Assembly (NCBI RefSeq): GCF_014174215.1
Contig: NZ_JABEQL010000006.1
Location: forward strand, 143,171-207,170
Direction: 5' to 3'
Source: Gluconacetobacter tumulicola
GTDB taxonomy: Bacteria; Pseudomonadota; Alphaproteobacteria; Acetobacterales; Acetobacteraceae
Length of the DNA stretch: 64,000 nucleotides
Of the stretch, positions 1 through 9,522 are shown one piece after another. Positions within the stretch are counted from its first letter, which is position 1. The number at the start of each line of letters is the position of its first letter. A program made the position numbers and the translations under genes. The notes under the pieces were generated by a model. That model made no database searches, had not been told where the DNA came from, and saw only the letters and a list, made by a program, of their open reading frames with translations.

Positions 1-199
1 CGCTATCATGCGGCTCGATACGGTTGAGGCAGCGGATGAAGGTCGATTTGCCCGACCCTGACGGTCCGAGCACTACGATTTTCTCGCCCTTGCTGATGTC
101 GAGATCGATCCGGTCGAGTGCCAGGTAATCCTTGTAGAATTTGCTCAGGCCACGGATCGAGATGCGCGCGGTCGGATCGGGGGAAGTGCTAAGCTGCAT
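1..199 (-). CDS. Amino-acid ABC transporter ATP-binding protein (N-terminus only)
   Basis: This is the first ~66 residues of an ABC ATPase; the rest lies beyond the window edge. The ATG is at 199, and the frame gives a typical N-terminus ([18 protein letters not shown]) followed by Walker [10 protein letters not shown] at about residue 46. The next residues, [13 protein letters not shown], are typical of the GlnQ/HisP polar amino-acid class. It would energise uptake on the cytoplasmic face. Its start overlaps the end of the upstream binding-protein/permease gene by 11 bases, so the two are surely one operon. Substrate cannot be told from this fragment. Confidence 0.9.
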   Translation of the reverse strand, partial: MQLSTSPDPTARISIRGLSKFYKDYLALDRIDLDISKGEKIVVLGPSGSGKSTFIRCLNRIEPHDS

Positions 200-1835
200 C
201 GGCGGATGCCTTGTTGCGGTCGGCCCAGATGAAGCGGCGCTCGATCCGCTTCTGCAGGAACAGGAAGAAGAAGACCATCGCCAGGTAATAGACCAGGGCG
301 GCGGCATAATATTCGGTGAACTGGAATGTGCGGGCCACCTGGATCTGGGTAACGGCCAGAAGCTCCTGCAACGAGATGACCGAGGCGAGCGATGTCGTCT
401 TCAGCAGGCTGATGAATTCGTTGATGGTGGGGGGCAGGGCGATGCGCAGCGCCTGTGGAAAGATGACATGGCGGTAGGTCTGCGCCGTCGTCATGCCCAG
501 AGCGTCGGCGGCCAGGACCTGGCCCGGATCGACGGCGCGCAGGGCGGCACGGTTGATCTCCACCTGATAGGCGGATTCATTGATCGAGAGGGAGAGCCAT
601 GTCGCCAGGAACGGCGTGAACCAGTGCTCGCGGAAGATGGGAAAGAATTGCGGCAGGGCGTTCCAGATGAACAGCAACTGAAGCAGCGTCGGTGCGCCCC
701 GGAACACGGCGACATAAAGCCCGAGCAGCCGCCTGATGATTGAATCCCGGCCATTCAGCTTCATCGCCATCGGGATCGAGATGGCGATGGCCGTCAGGTG
801 CGACAGGAGGGCGATGACCAGCGTCAGTGCGGCGCCCTTGAGAAAGGCTGTGGAGAACAGGGCGCCGAAGAAGGTGGCGAAATCGAAGCGTGACGGGGCA
901 TTCCGTTCGGTGAAGACGCTTTGATGGTCGCCGGAAATGCCCCATTTCTTTGCCATGGCGGCGATTTCGCCCTTTTGGGACAGTTCGTCGATCGCCTTCT
1001 GCAGCAGGGCGCTATCACGTGAATCCTTGCGGATATAGACCGCGAACTGATGAAAGTCGGGATAATCGGGCGTCAGGATGATCGTGACTTTTCCGCCCAA
1101 CTGCTTCTGCCGGTAATAGAGTTCGACATCCTGGCTGATGAACGCATGGACCCGCCCGATCAGGACCTGCTGCACAACCTGATCTTCGGTCGGGTATTGC
1201 TGCAGGATGATCGGTGGCCGCCCGGAGGCGCGGAGGCGATCATTCTCGCGTTCGATCTGCGCGGCGTAGCTGGTGCCGGACTGCACCGCGACGGTCTGTC
1301 CGGACAGATCCGCCATTTCGCGGATTTTCGGTGTGCCCACGCGGGCGACCGCCACCACGGTGGAATCCAGATAGGCGACTGCGTCATAATTTCGCAGCCG
1401 TCCCGCCTGCCGCAGCACGCCGCTGATGACCATGCCGCAGCGCTGGGCGGAGAGGCTGGGAAACAGCCCCTCGAAATCCATCGTCTGGGGGATGAGCGCG
1501 ACATGCCAGTAGGCTGCCAGGCGGCGGGCGAGGTCGATATCCATCCCAGCCAGGGCATTGGTGTCGGACCCGTTGACGAAGGTCATCGGCGGCAGGGTAG
1601 GGTTGGTGCAGAGCGTCAACTGGCCGTCATGTACGAAGCTGGGGAGATCATCGGCCAGCGCGCGCGCGGCCGGCAGGAGGACGGCCAGGGCGAGCAGGGC
1701 TGCCGCGAGCATGCGGCGCCATGGACCGGCGCGGCGCAGGGAGCGATCGGAAGGGGCCAGGGACCGATATCCGGAAAAAGCGAGGGTAGACGGGCAGGAG
1801 CTCGGCAAGCGGGTCCATCCTTGGTGGGGCGGCAT
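189..1835 (-). CDS. Fused amino-acid ABC transporter substrate-binding protein and permease
   Basis: One polypeptide carries both the periplasmic solute-binding domain and the membrane permease of a polar amino-acid importer. A hydrophobic export segment ([19 protein letters not shown]) sits at residues ~42-60. The family-3 binding domain follows to ~300 ([34 protein letters not shown]). A HisM/GlnP-type permease occupies ~325-540, with the [12 protein letters not shown] motif and the EAA-type loop around [20 protein letters not shown]. It overlaps the ATPase gene downstream. The start is uncertain: M42 at 1712 also precedes the signal sequence, and neither start has a clear ribosome-binding site. 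Such fusions are known in this transporter class; the substrate is unknown. Confidence 0.9.
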   Translation of the reverse strand: MPPHQGWTRLPSSCPSTLAFSGYRSLAPSDRSLRRAGPWRRMLAAALLALAVLLPAARALADDLPSFVHDGQLTLCTNPTLPPMTFVNGSDTNALAGMDIDLARRLAAYWHVALIPQTMDFEGLFPSLSAQRCGMVISGVLRQAGRLRNYDAVAYLDSTVVAVARVGTPKIREMADLSGQTVAVQSGTSYAAQIERENDRLRASGRPPIILQQYPTEDQVVQQVLIGRVHAFISQDVELYYRQKQLGGKVTIILTPDYPDFHQFAVYIRKDSRDSALLQKAIDELSQKGEIAAMAKKWGISGDHQSVFTERNAPSRFDFATFFGALFSTAFLKGAALTLVIALLSHLTAIAISIPMAMKLNGRDSIIRRLLGLYVAVFRGAPTLLQLLFIWNALPQFFPIFREHWFTPFLATWLSLSINESAYQVEINRAALRAVDPGQVLAADALGMTTAQTYRHVIFPQALRIALPPTINEFISLLKTTSLASVISLQELLAVTQIQVARTFQFTEYYAAALVYYLAMVFFFLFLQKRIERRFIWADRNKASADAA

Positions 1836-1955
1836 GACGCGGAACGGCGACCGGAATCATAGGCGGAATGTTCCGGCTGGCGCCAGCCGGATCGGAACCT
1901 TATACACCATTTCGGTTGGTTGTTGATTTACCAAAACCCAAAGAGAACTCCACGA

Positions 1956-1984
1956 GATTTAAATCGAGCACTCTGGAGTGCTCG
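1956..1984. promoter_or_regulatory. Two adjacent palindromes in a divergent intergenic region (possible operator)
   Basis: The 213-base gap between the divergent transporter and amidinotransferase genes holds two abutting palindromes. GATTTAAATC is at 1956-1965, and CGAGCACTC-TG-GAGTGCTCG (9-base arms) is at 1965-1984. They lie about 65 bases before the amidinotransferase ATG, where a regulator could control both directions. There is no U-tract, so a terminator is unlikely. The binding protein is unknown. Confidence 0.45.
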
Positions 1985-2048
1985 GCCTAGGCTGGATGGA
2001 GAATAGGATTGGACTCGCATTATCGTCGAGCGGAAGGAGTATGGGTAC

Positions 2049-2921
2049 ATGACGTCGAACCGGTGGTTCATCGACAGTGAAACCGGCGAATTGTCGGATG
2101 TTCTTTTGTGCCCACCCGATAATTACAGCTGGATACCCAGCAATGACATCGCGATCCAGACCATGGCGAAGGGTGTGCGGATCGACAGGAGTGCCTTGGC
2201 TGCGCAGTTCCGCGAATTGGTTTCGGCCCTGGAAGGGGCGGGCGCGGCCTGCCATTTCCTGCAGCCGCGCGCGGGGATGCCTTATCAGGTCTATACGCGT
2301 GACAGCTCGCAGACCACGCCGTGGGGCACCGTCGTAACCCGGCTGATGCGCCCCGAGCGTACGGCGGAAGAGGGGGAAATCCGCACATTCTACCAGCCCG
2401 ACGATATCTGGAAGAGCGCTACCAAGGGCCATATCGAGGGGGGGGATATCCATATCATCCGCCCGGGCCTGGTTGCCGTGGGCGTGACGGGTGGCCGCAC
2501 GGACGAAGCGGGGGCGCGCGAGTTCCTGGGGTGGTTCGAAGAGGCCGGGTGGGCGACGAGGATGATCCGCTTCCCGGAACATTTCCTGCATCTGGACGTT
2601 ATTTTTACGATGGTGACGGAAAATCTGGCCATTGCCGCCGTGGACGTGCTGGATGATGAAGATCTCGACTGGTTCCGCGCGCAGGGTATCCGGCTGCTGC
2701 CGGTCAGCTACAAGGAAGCGATGCGGGACATGGGCTGCAACGTGCTGGCGCTGGGTCGCGACCGGGTAGTCAGCCCGCGCCATTCAATGCGGATCAACGA
2801 GATGCTGCGGGCCGAGGGGCTGACCGTGATCGACCCCGAACTGAACCAGTTCTCGCAGGGGGGGGGCAGCATCCACTGCATGACGATGCCGCTGCGCCGC
2901 GCTTCACTCGTCACCGGCTGA
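2049..2921 (+). CDS. Amidinotransferase/dimethylargininase-fold hydrolase
   Basis: A 290-residue protein of the guanidine-modifying superfamily (amidinotransferase, arginine deiminase, DDAH). Diagnostic parts are visible: YTRDSS near residue 88, HIEGGD near 129, a histidine in HFLHLD near 180 and the nucleophilic cysteine in GGGSIHCMTMPLRR near 277. Enzymes of this fold attack the guanidinium carbon of arginine or relatives. Divergence from an amino-acid importer suggests use of an imported guanidino compound, but this is inference. The ATG at 2041 hits a stop at once; the ATG at 2049 has GGAAGGAG nine bases upstream and is the start. Exact substrate is not resolvable. Confidence 0.8.
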   Translation: MTSNRWFIDSETGELSDVLLCPPDNYSWIPSNDIAIQTMAKGVRIDRSALAAQFRELVSALEGAGAACHFLQPRAGMPYQVYTRDSSQTTPWGTVVTRLMRPERTAEEGEIRTFYQPDDIWKSATKGHIEGGDIHIIRPGLVAVGVTGGRTDEAGAREFLGWFEEAGWATRMIRFPEHFLHLDVIFTMVTENLAIAAVDVLDDEDLDWFRAQGIRLLPVSYKEAMRDMGCNVLALGRDRVVSPRHSMRINEMLRAEGLTVIDPELNQFSQGGGSIHCMTMPLRRASLVTG

Positions 2922-2992
2922 GAGCGGCCGGTCCGGGCTGGCACCGCCAGGCGTTGACGGCGGAGCTTTTGACGCAGTGTCTCGGAATGCGG

Positions 2993-3028
2993 ACAGGCCC
3001 GCCCCCGCGATACGGGGAGCGGGCCTGT
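2993..3028. terminator. Bidirectional hairpin between convergent genes
   Basis: ACAGGCCCGC at 2993-3002 pairs perfectly with GCGGGCCTGT at 3019-3028. It lies between the amidinotransferase gene (+) and rne (-), and is followed on the plus strand by a short T-containing stretch (GTCGTTTG). Confidence 0.6.
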
Positions 3029-3074
3029 GTCGTTTGTGCGCGGGCTTCGATTACCCATCGATGCGACCGATCGG

Positions 3075-3103
3075 GGCCCCGCGTCCGGCGAGAATGCGGG
3101 GCC
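3075..3103 (-). terminator. Hairpin downstream of rne
   Basis: GGCCCCGC at 3075-3082 pairs with GCGGGGCC at 3096-3103, starting 17 bases after the rne stop. No convincing U-tract follows on the minus strand, so it may be a processing or stabilising hairpin instead. Confidence 0.45.
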
Positions 3104-3119
3104 TTGGCTGCGGCAGCGA

Positions 3120-6083
3120 TTAGCGACGCCACCAACCAGTCCGGCGTGCCGGAGCGGGGGTGGCATCGTCGATGACGATCGGCTGCACCACCGGTCCGTC
3201 GGCCGCGGCGGCGGGTGCGCTGTCCGCCGTCTCGGTCTTTGCGGTTTTGGTGCGTGCCGGAGCCTTGCGGGCCCGCCGGGGCTTGGCGGAGGCCGGCTCG
3301 GCGGGTGCGTCGGCCGTCTCGGCCGGCGCGGCCTTGACCGGTTCGGCCTGCTCGACCTTGTCGGTCTTGGTAGCCTTGCGGGTCCGAGTTGCGGCCGTTG
3401 CGCGCGTTGCAGCCTTGCGTGCGGGCTTCTTCTTCTCCGGCGTTTCCGTCACGGCTTCCACGATCTCTTCAGGCGCTTCGGCCGGTGCCTCTGCGGTCAC
3501 CTCAGCGACTGGAACTGCCTTGGCCGTGCGCCGGCGGCGTGTCCGGGGGGCTGCGGCAGGTTCCACGCTCTCGGCCGGCTCCGCCGGGGCAGCAGCCACG
3601 ACGGGCTCTTCCGTCGCCTGAACCGTGGCGGGTTCAACCGCCGCCGGTTCGGCCTCCGCGTCCTTGCGGGTGCGGGGACTGCGACGGCGGCGCGGCTTCG
3701 GCGCGTCTTCGGCCGCAGGTGCGCTCTCGGGCACCGCTTCCGCCACCGTTTCGATTGCCACTTCCACCGGTACGGCTTCGGGTTCCGACACCGCCAATGT
3801 TTCGGCGATATCGACGATTTCCGCCTGTTCGGCCTTGGGAGCGACTGGACGTCGGGGGGCGGGTGCCGCCGGCAGGCCAGCTTCGGTCGATTGCTCGATC
3901 ACGTCGAAGATGTCGATGATGCCATTGCCGAACGGGTTGGCCGGCGTCGGACCGCGATAGGGTGCTTCTGCGGCCCTGGGTTCGCGCCGGTCGTTCCGGT
4001 CGCGCCGACGGCGCGAGCGATCGCGGCCTTCGTCTTCGCGGTTCCGGGGGACTGGCGCTTCGGCGGGTTCGACCGCCGCGACGACGGGCTCGGCGGCGTC
4101 TTCCGCATCCGTATCCGCATCCTCATCCTCGCCACCGGCTTCGATAACGGCCGACTGCTGCGCGCCCTCGGCCGTCCGTTCGCCATTCCGACGCCGACGG
4201 CGCCGGCGGCGCCGCCGGCGATGGTCGGTACCCTCCTCGGACCCTTCGGCGGCACGCGGAGCCTCCTCGACCGGTGCCGGGGCTTCGGCCTGGATCGGGA
4301 TCTCGCGCACCACGGGGGCGGTCGCCTCGACTGCCGCTTCGGCTTCGGTCTCCACCGGCTCGGCCAGGGCGGCCTGCACAACCGGTTCGAACCGCTCGGT
4401 CTGCGGCCGCACGCGTTCGATGCGCAGTTGGGGCGGCAGGAGCGTGGCATCGGGGGAGAAGACCACGCGCATCTTGTGCCGCTTCTCGATCTCGTCGAGC
4501 CACGCGCGCTTGTTGTTCAGGATATACAGCGCGATCTCGGCGGCTACATGGACCGTGATCTCGGCCGCGCGGCGGCGAGCGCCTTCTTCCTCGACCGCGC
4601 GCAGCACGTGCAGGGCCGCGCTTTCGGTACCACGGATGATGCCCGTGCCCTGGCAGTGCGGGCAGGGGGTAAAGGACGATTCCGTAATCGACGGCCGCAG
4701 ACGCTGCCGCGACATTTCCAGCAGTCCGAAATGCGAGATCGAGCCGACCTGGATCCGTGCGCGGTCGGTGCGCAGCGCGTCCTTCAGCCGCCGCTCGACC
4801 ATCGCATTATGTTTGCGGCTTTCCATATCGATGAAATCGATGACGATCAGGCCGGCCAGGTCGCGCAGGCGCAACTGGCGGGCCACTTCCTCGGCTGCTT
4901 CCAGATTGGTGCGCAGCGCGGTTTCCTCGATATTGCGCTCGCGCGTCGACCGGCCCGAATTGACGTCGATCGCCACCAGGGCCTCGGCCTGGTTGATGAC
5001 CAGATAGCCGCCAGAGCGCAGTTGCACCGTCGGCGACAGCATCGAGTCCAGCAGGCCCTCGACATTGAAATGAGAGAACAGCGGCTGGCCGCCGTCGCGC
5101 CAGCATTTCACCTTCGGCGCGCTTTGCGGCATCAGCATGCGCATGAAGTCGCGCGCCGATTTCCAGCCGGGCTCGCCATCCACCAGGATTTCGGTGACGT
5201 CGCGGGTATAGATGTCGCGGATCGCGCGCTTGATCAGGCTGGCTTCCTCATAGATCAGCGCAGGAGCCACCGAATTCATCGTCAGGTCGCGGATGTCGTC
5301 CCACAGCCGCAGCAGATATTCGCAGTCGCGCATGATCTCGGGGCGGGGGCGCTGGGCGCCGGCCGTGCGCACGATCATCGCCATGCCGCGCGGGATCTGC
5401 AGTTCCGCGATCACGTCCTTCAGGCGCCGGCGGTCGGCGACCGAGGTGATCTTGCGCGACACACCGCCACCGCGCAGCGAATTGGGCATCAGCACGCAAT
5501 AGCGGCCGGCCAGCGAAATATAGGTGGTCAGCGCCGCGCCCTTGTTGCCGCGCTCTTCCTTGACCACCTGAACCAGCAGGACCTGGCGGCGCCGGATCAC
5601 TTCCTGGATCTTGTAGTTGCGCAGGAAACGGGCGATGCGGCGCTGCACCATGCTCTCGTCGCCGGTATCGGTCTCGCCGCCCACGGTCTCGGGCAGGGGC
5701 TCCACCTCGCCTTCGGACGCATCCTCGGCCGTGGCTTCGGCAGGAGCGGCCGCTGCGTCAGCGTCATCTTCAGCCTGGGTCTCTTCGGCGCGGGCTTCCT
5801 CTTCCTGAAGAGCCAGCAGTTTCTCGCGATCCGCGACCGGAATCTGGTAATAGTCCGGATGGATTTCGCTGAAGGCGAGGAAGCCGTGGCGGTTGCCGCC
5901 ATATTCGACGAAGGCGGCCTGCAGGCTCGGTTCTACCCGGATGACCTTGGCCAGGTAGATATTGCCCTTGAGCTGCTTCTTGGCCGAAGCCTCGACGTCG
6001 TAATCCTCGAGCCTGTTACCATCCATCACGACCACGCGGGTTTCTTCCGCGTGTGTCGTGTCGATCAGCATGCGCTTGGTCAT
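3120..6083 (-). CDS. rne: Ribonuclease E/G family endoribonuclease
   Basis: A 987-residue RNase E, the main mRNA-decay and rRNA-processing endonuclease and degradosome scaffold. The N-terminus (MTKRMLIDTTHAEETRVVV) leads into an S1 RNA-binding domain that is split by a ~55-residue Glu/Ala-rich acidic insert at ~85-140. The catalytic core shows both metal-binding aspartates, in AIDVNSGRST and LIVIDFIDM. The zinc-link CPHCQGTG follows. From about residue 570 the chain is low-complexity Ala/Glu/Pro with basic Arg-rich patches (HRRRRRRRRRRR; RDRSRRRRDRNDRR), as expected of the disordered RNA- and partner-binding tail. A long leader separates it from the divergent amidase gene, leaving room for autoregulation, though none is shown. 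Confidence 0.97.
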   Translation of the reverse strand: MTKRMLIDTTHAEETRVVVMDGNRLEDYDVEASAKKQLKGNIYLAKVIRVEPSLQAAFVEYGGNRHGFLAFSEIHPDYYQIPVADREKLLALQEEEARAEETQAEDDADAAAAPAEATAEDASEGEVEPLPETVGGETDTGDESMVQRRIARFLRNYKIQEVIRRRQVLLVQVVKEERGNKGAALTTYISLAGRYCVLMPNSLRGGGVSRKITSVADRRRLKDVIAELQIPRGMAMIVRTAGAQRPRPEIMRDCEYLLRLWDDIRDLTMNSVAPALIYEEASLIKRAIRDIYTRDVTEILVDGEPGWKSARDFMRMLMPQSAPKVKCWRDGGQPLFSHFNVEGLLDSMLSPTVQLRSGGYLVINQAEALVAIDVNSGRSTRERNIEETALRTNLEAAEEVARQLRLRDLAGLIVIDFIDMESRKHNAMVERRLKDALRTDRARIQVGSISHFGLLEMSRQRLRPSITESSFTPCPHCQGTGIIRGTESAALHVLRAVEEEGARRRAAEITVHVAAEIALYILNNKRAWLDEIEKRHKMRVVFSPDATLLPPQLRIERVRPQTERFEPVVQAALAEPVETEAEAAVEATAPVVREIPIQAEAPAPVEEAPRAAEGSEEGTDHRRRRRRRRRRRNGERTAEGAQQSAVIEAGGEDEDADTDAEDAAEPVVAAVEPAEAPVPRNREDEGRDRSRRRRDRNDRREPRAAEAPYRGPTPANPFGNGIIDIFDVIEQSTEAGLPAAPAPRRPVAPKAEQAEIVDIAETLAVSEPEAVPVEVAIETVAEAVPESAPAAEDAPKPRRRRSPRTRKDAEAEPAAVEPATVQATEEPVVAAAPAEPAESVEPAAAPRTRRRRTAKAVPVAEVTAEAPAEAPEEIVEAVTETPEKKKPARKAATRATAATRTRKATKTDKVEQAEPVKAAPAETADAPAEPASAKPRRARKAPARTKTAKTETADSAPAAAADGPVVQPIVIDDATPAPARRTGWWRR

Positions 6084-6663
6084 TAAAAACGGAACTCCGG
6101 TATGCCCGCTTCCGCTGTCTGTCCGGCGTCCTCATGGGGGATGCGCAATCGCGACGGTGGGGAGGGGCAACGATAGAAATGGGAGACAATACGACGGATC
6201 CGGAAGCCGTTGCGGCGATATCCGCGCAGATCCTGCCCACGCGCGTCCCATGTGACGTGCGCTGTACCGGGCTGTCTGCGAACGCGGGTCGCGTGGCGTT
6301 CATCCATCCTCATCAGGCGGTGACGCGCACCTGCGCATGCGCGGTGCGGCGTCGGAATAAAGGGCATCGTCATCCTGCGCCGGCCTTGCGGCCGGGCGGA
6401 GCGGCATCCGTGGCCCGTCGATACGGGGGCGACCTGCCGGATGGATCCGGTCCTGTCGACCTGGCCGTTTTCCGGCGCCAACCGACGCGGACCCATCACG
6501 GTGCAAGCATGACCTAACTGAGGCCGCGCTGCAAGCGCTGTCGCATCCCGGAATGACAGGTTGACGATCTGTATCAATGATCTCGTGCAAGCCGTTGAAA
6601 TGCAGACGAAGGGAGTGGAGCCTGCTATGATCCGTCGCGGAAATGGCCACGAGGGGCGGTTTC
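6084..6663. other. 580-base divergent intergenic region (rne / amidase)
   Basis: No convincing gene lies here; the short open frames on both strands are GC-driven. It must hold both promoters and the rne leader. A small hairpin CCGGCC-TTGC-GGCCGG is at 6380-6395 and a TTGACG is at 6562, but I cannot pair the latter with a good -10. Confidence 0.6.
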
Positions 6664-7560
6664 ATGGATGCTGATCATTCCGAAAGGGCGCCGGCCGGCC
6701 GGGGGCGGCGCGCGGTCCTGCTGGCCACGCTGGGCGCGGGGCTTGCGGCACGGGCCGGCGACGCGGGCGCTGCGGTGCATCGAATGGCCGCGCACAGCGC
6801 CGTCGCGCATGCCCGGCCCCCCCTGCGTGCCCCGGCGATTGTGGGGCGGGCGGCGGCGCCCTTGCCGCTGGTCATGCTCGATCCCGGCCATGGCGGGAAG
6901 GACCCCGGCGCGATCGGGGTTTCCGGCACGTATGAGAAACATATTGCCGAGGCGGCTGCCGCCGAACTGCAGCGGCAATTGCTGGCCAGCGGCGCCTATC
7001 GCGTCGCGATGACCAGGACGGACGACCGCTTCATCCCGCTGGAAGGGCGGGTGGAGATCGCGCATGCGCATAGTGCGTCGCTGTTCATTTCCATGCATGC
7101 CGACGCATTGACCGATCGCTCGGTGCGTGGGGCCAGCGTGTACACGCTCTCCGGGCAGGCGTCTGACGCCCAGAGCGCGGCGCTGGCCCGGACCGAGAAC
7201 AGCGCCGACCGGTTCGGCGGCCCCCAGGTGCATGCCAATTCGCCCGAGGTCGCGGCCATCCTGTCCAGCCTGGTAAGCGAGGAAACGCGGCGTGGGGCGG
7301 CCCATATGGCCAGTAGTGTGGTGGACGCCTTTCGGCCACGGATCGGCCTGCTGTCCCATCCGGCGCGCCATGCGGCGTTTGTCGTGTTGAAATCGGCCGA
7401 CATCCCCTCGGTTCTGGTGGAAATGGGGTTCATGTCTAACCGGATGGATGAGGCCGCGCTCCGCCAGGCGGGGCATCGGATGATGGTGGCGGGCGCGATG
7501 AAACAGGCGGTCGACCGCTATTTCGCCTCGGCCGGCGGGGTGACCCGTCTGACAGGGTAA
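6664..7560 (+). CDS. amiC: N-acetylmuramoyl-L-alanine amidase (Amidase_3)
   Basis: Zinc amidase that cuts the bond between MurNAc and the peptide stem, acting in the periplasm at septation. The start at 6664 is preferred over 6643 because GAGGGG lies just upstream. An export signal follows: a twin-arginine pair in GRGRRAVLLATLGAGLAARA near residue 20, consistent with Tat export as for AmiC. The catalytic domain opens with VMLDPGHGGKDPGA (zinc His), continues with the zinc Glu in GTYEKH and LFISMHADAL, and ends with the catalytic Glu in VLVEMGFMSN. At 298 residues it is a full Amidase_3 domain with a short linker and no AMIN domain. Divergent placement beside rne is common in alphaproteobacteria. 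Confidence 0.92.
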   Translation: MDADHSERAPAGRGRRAVLLATLGAGLAARAGDAGAAVHRMAAHSAVAHARPPLRAPAIVGRAAAPLPLVMLDPGHGGKDPGAIGVSGTYEKHIAEAAAAELQRQLLASGAYRVAMTRTDDRFIPLEGRVEIAHAHSASLFISMHADALTDRSVRGASVYTLSGQASDAQSAALARTENSADRFGGPQVHANSPEVAAILSSLVSEETRRGAAHMASSVVDAFRPRIGLLSHPARHAAFVVLKSADIPSVLVEMGFMSNRMDEAALRQAGHRMMVAGAMKQAVDRYFASAGGVTRLTG

Positions 7561-7589
7561 AAGCCGGGGTGTTCCCCACGGCCTTTTCT
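7561..7589 (+). terminator. Terminator after the amidase gene
   Basis: A hairpin of GCCG...CGGC (7563-7566 with 7579-7582) has an inner GGG/CCC stem and is followed by TTTT. It starts directly after the amidase stop and precedes the leuA leader. Confidence 0.55.
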
Positions 7590-7625
7590 GTTGCAATCGG
7601 TGGGGCGGACTGTATGGTGCGCGGC

Positions 7626-7739
7626 ATGGTTAACGCGATCACCATGACGGCAGGGCTGTCCGGCGCCAAGGCGCTGTTGGTGTCGCATGCCCGCGACCGG
7701 GCTGCCCTTCTCCTTCGTCTCCGACTTATCTGCCCCTGA
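7626..7739 (+). CDS. leuL: Leucine-rich leader peptide of leuA (attenuator peptide)
   Basis: A 37-codon open frame upstream of leuA ends in AALLLRLRLICP-stop, with five leucine codons in a seven-codon block (LLLRLRL; CTT CTC CTT CGT CTC CGA CTT). A second in-frame ATG at 7644 would give 31 codons. The leader stop is inside the hairpin CCCTGA-GCGT-TCAGGG (7734-7749). CCGAC at 7721-7725 can pair with GTCGG just after that hairpin. The same GTCGG can instead pair downstream (GTCGGC-ATGAT-GCCGGC). This is the arrangement expected of ribosome-mediated leucine attenuation, which is known for leuA in alphaproteobacteria. No classical U-tract follows, so the exact readout is open. Confidence 0.7.
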   Translation: MVNAITMTAGLSGAKALLVSHARDRAALLLRLRLICP

Positions 7740-7862
7740 GCGTTCAGGGTCGGCATGATGCCGGCGCGCCCAGGGGAGACGGCGGGAGCAATCCCGCATG
7801 CGAGGAAGCAGCGCCCACGCGGCGTATGCAGGCGAACATTCCGGACCTGTCCGAGGTATTTC

Positions 7863-9443
7863 ATGACAATCGACCATCCGTCCTTCGGCCGTATTGACGA
7901 CGACCGGGTCATCATCTTCGACACGACCCTGCGCGACGGCGAACAATCCCCTGGTTTCTCGATGAATCTGGCCGAGAAGCTCCGGATGGCGGAGGCGCTG
8001 GCCGAACTGGGCGTCGACGTGATCGAGGCCGGCTTCCCGGTGGCGTCGAAGGGTGATTTCGAGAGCGTTCACCAGATCGCATCCGCCATCCGTGGCCCGG
8101 TGATCTGCGCTCTGGCCCGTAGCGGCGGCAAAAACGACATTGCCAGTGCGGGCGAGGCCATTCGCCCTGCCGAGCGCGGGCGCATTCACAATTTCATCTC
8201 TACTTCGCCGCTGCATATGAAATACAAGCTGCGGATGGAGCCCGAGACGGTGCTGGAACTGATCACGGCCGGCAACAAGGCAGCGCGGCAGTTCACCGAC
8301 GACGTGGAATGGTCGGCTGAGGATGGCTCGCGCACCGACCCGGATTTTCTGTGCCGCTGCGTCGAGGCCGCGATCAAGGCCGGGGCGACCACGATCAACA
8401 TCCCCGACACTGTCGGCTATGCCACGCCCGAAGACATGGCCCGCATTTTCGCTGACCTGAAGGCCCGCGTTCCGGGCGCGGACAGGGTGATCTTCTCGGC
8501 GCATAATCATAACGATCTGGGCCTGGCCGTGGCCAATACCATCGCCGCGCTGGCGGCGGGCGCCCGGCAGATCGAATGCACGATCAATGGCATCGGCGAG
8601 CGCGCGGGCAATGCGGCGCTGGAAGAAATCGTGATGGCGCTGCGGACGCGCCAGGATGTGCTGCCCTACAAGACAGGCATCCAGACGCAAAACCTGCTGC
8701 GGACTTCGCGCATGCTGGCGACCATCACCGGCTTCGACGTGCAGCCCAACAAGGCGATCGTCGGGCGCAATGCCTTTGCGCATGAGAGTGGCATCCATCA
8801 GGACGGCGTGCTGAAGAATGCCGCGACCTATGAGATCATGACCCCCGAGAGCGTCGGCTGGACCCGGTCGTCGCTGGTGCTGGGCAAGCATTCGGGCCGT
8901 GCGGCCTTCCGCGACAAGCTGAAGGCCATGGGCTATGGCGAGATGGACGAGGCGCATCTGAATGATGCCTTCGCGCGCTTCAAGGACCTGGCCGACCGCA
9001 AGAAGGTTGTCTACGACGAGGATCTGGTCGCTCTGGTGGATGACGAAGCGCGCGATCATGCCCGCATCCGTTTCATCTCGTTGGATATCGAGGCCGGGTC
9101 GCGCCGCCCGGCGCGCGCGGAACTGACGCTGGAGGTCGATGGAGAGGCTCGTAGCGGCGAGGCGAACGGGCAGGGACCGGTTGACGCGGCCTTTAACGCT
9201 GTACGCGCGATCTTCCCCCACGAGGCGACTCTGCAGCTCTATTCGGTCGGCGCGGTGACTGAGGGGAGTGATGCTCAGGCCCGCACGACCGTGCGGCTGG
9301 AAGAGGACGGCAAGCTGGTCGATGGCCAGGGTGCGGACAGCGACACGCTGGTCTCGGCGGTCAGGGCCTACGTGCACGCTTTGAATAAGTTGCTGGTCAA
9401 GCGCGCCCGGACAGAGCCCGAGGCCCTGAGTGTGACCGCCTGA
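7863..9443 (+). CDS. leuA: 2-isopropylmalate synthase
   Basis: First committed enzyme of leucine synthesis, condensing acetyl-CoA with 2-oxoisovalerate. The 526-residue product starts at 7863 ([16 protein letters not shown]); the frame is open upstream, but that part is leader sequence. The HMGL-like TIM barrel carries [14 protein letters not shown] near residue 19 and the metal-binding [12 protein letters not shown] near 217. [13 protein letters not shown] near 305 belongs to the inter-domain region. The C-terminal LeuA allosteric domain (leucine feedback) occupies about 395-510. A leader peptide upstream and a strong terminator downstream make it a single-gene unit. Confidence 0.97.
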   Translation: MTIDHPSFGRIDDDRVIIFDTTLRDGEQSPGFSMNLAEKLRMAEALAELGVDVIEAGFPVASKGDFESVHQIASAIRGPVICALARSGGKNDIASAGEAIRPAERGRIHNFISTSPLHMKYKLRMEPETVLELITAGNKAARQFTDDVEWSAEDGSRTDPDFLCRCVEAAIKAGATTINIPDTVGYATPEDMARIFADLKARVPGADRVIFSAHNHNDLGLAVANTIAALAAGARQIECTINGIGERAGNAALEEIVMALRTRQDVLPYKTGIQTQNLLRTSRMLATITGFDVQPNKAIVGRNAFAHESGIHQDGVLKNAATYEIMTPESVGWTRSSLVLGKHSGRAAFRDKLKAMGYGEMDEAHLNDAFARFKDLADRKKVVYDEDLVALVDDEARDHARIRFISLDIEAGSRRPARAELTLEVDGEARSGEANGQGPVDAAFNAVRAIFPHEATLQLYSVGAVTEGSDAQARTTVRLEEDGKLVDGQGADSDTLVSAVRAYVHALNKLLVKRARTEPEALSVTA

Positions 9444-9464
9444 CGCCGCGGACAGGACGAATCG

Positions 9465-9496
9465 GCGGGGCCTCCCCCGGGAGGCCCCGCTTTTTC
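9465..9496 (+). terminator. Intrinsic terminator of leuA
   Basis: A perfect 10-base-pair stem GCGGGGCCTC / GAGGCCCCGC (9465-9474 with 9481-9490) has a six-base loop and is followed by TTTTTC. Confidence 0.93.
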
Positions 9497-9522
9497 ATAT
9501 CCGGCTTTCCGGGTGCGGCCGG

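Noticed and set aside
3440..4230. Ala/Glu/Pro-rich tail of rne as a separate repeat gene
   Set aside because: It is continuous in frame with the RNase E catalytic domain and is typical of its disordered C-terminus.
3027..6086. 1019-codon plus-strand frame opposite rne
   Set aside because: It exactly mirrors rne codons in antisense and has no recognisable motif or ribosome-binding site.
7518..9377. 619-codon minus-strand frame opposite leuA
   Set aside because: Pure antisense of leuA, no motif, low-complexity composition.
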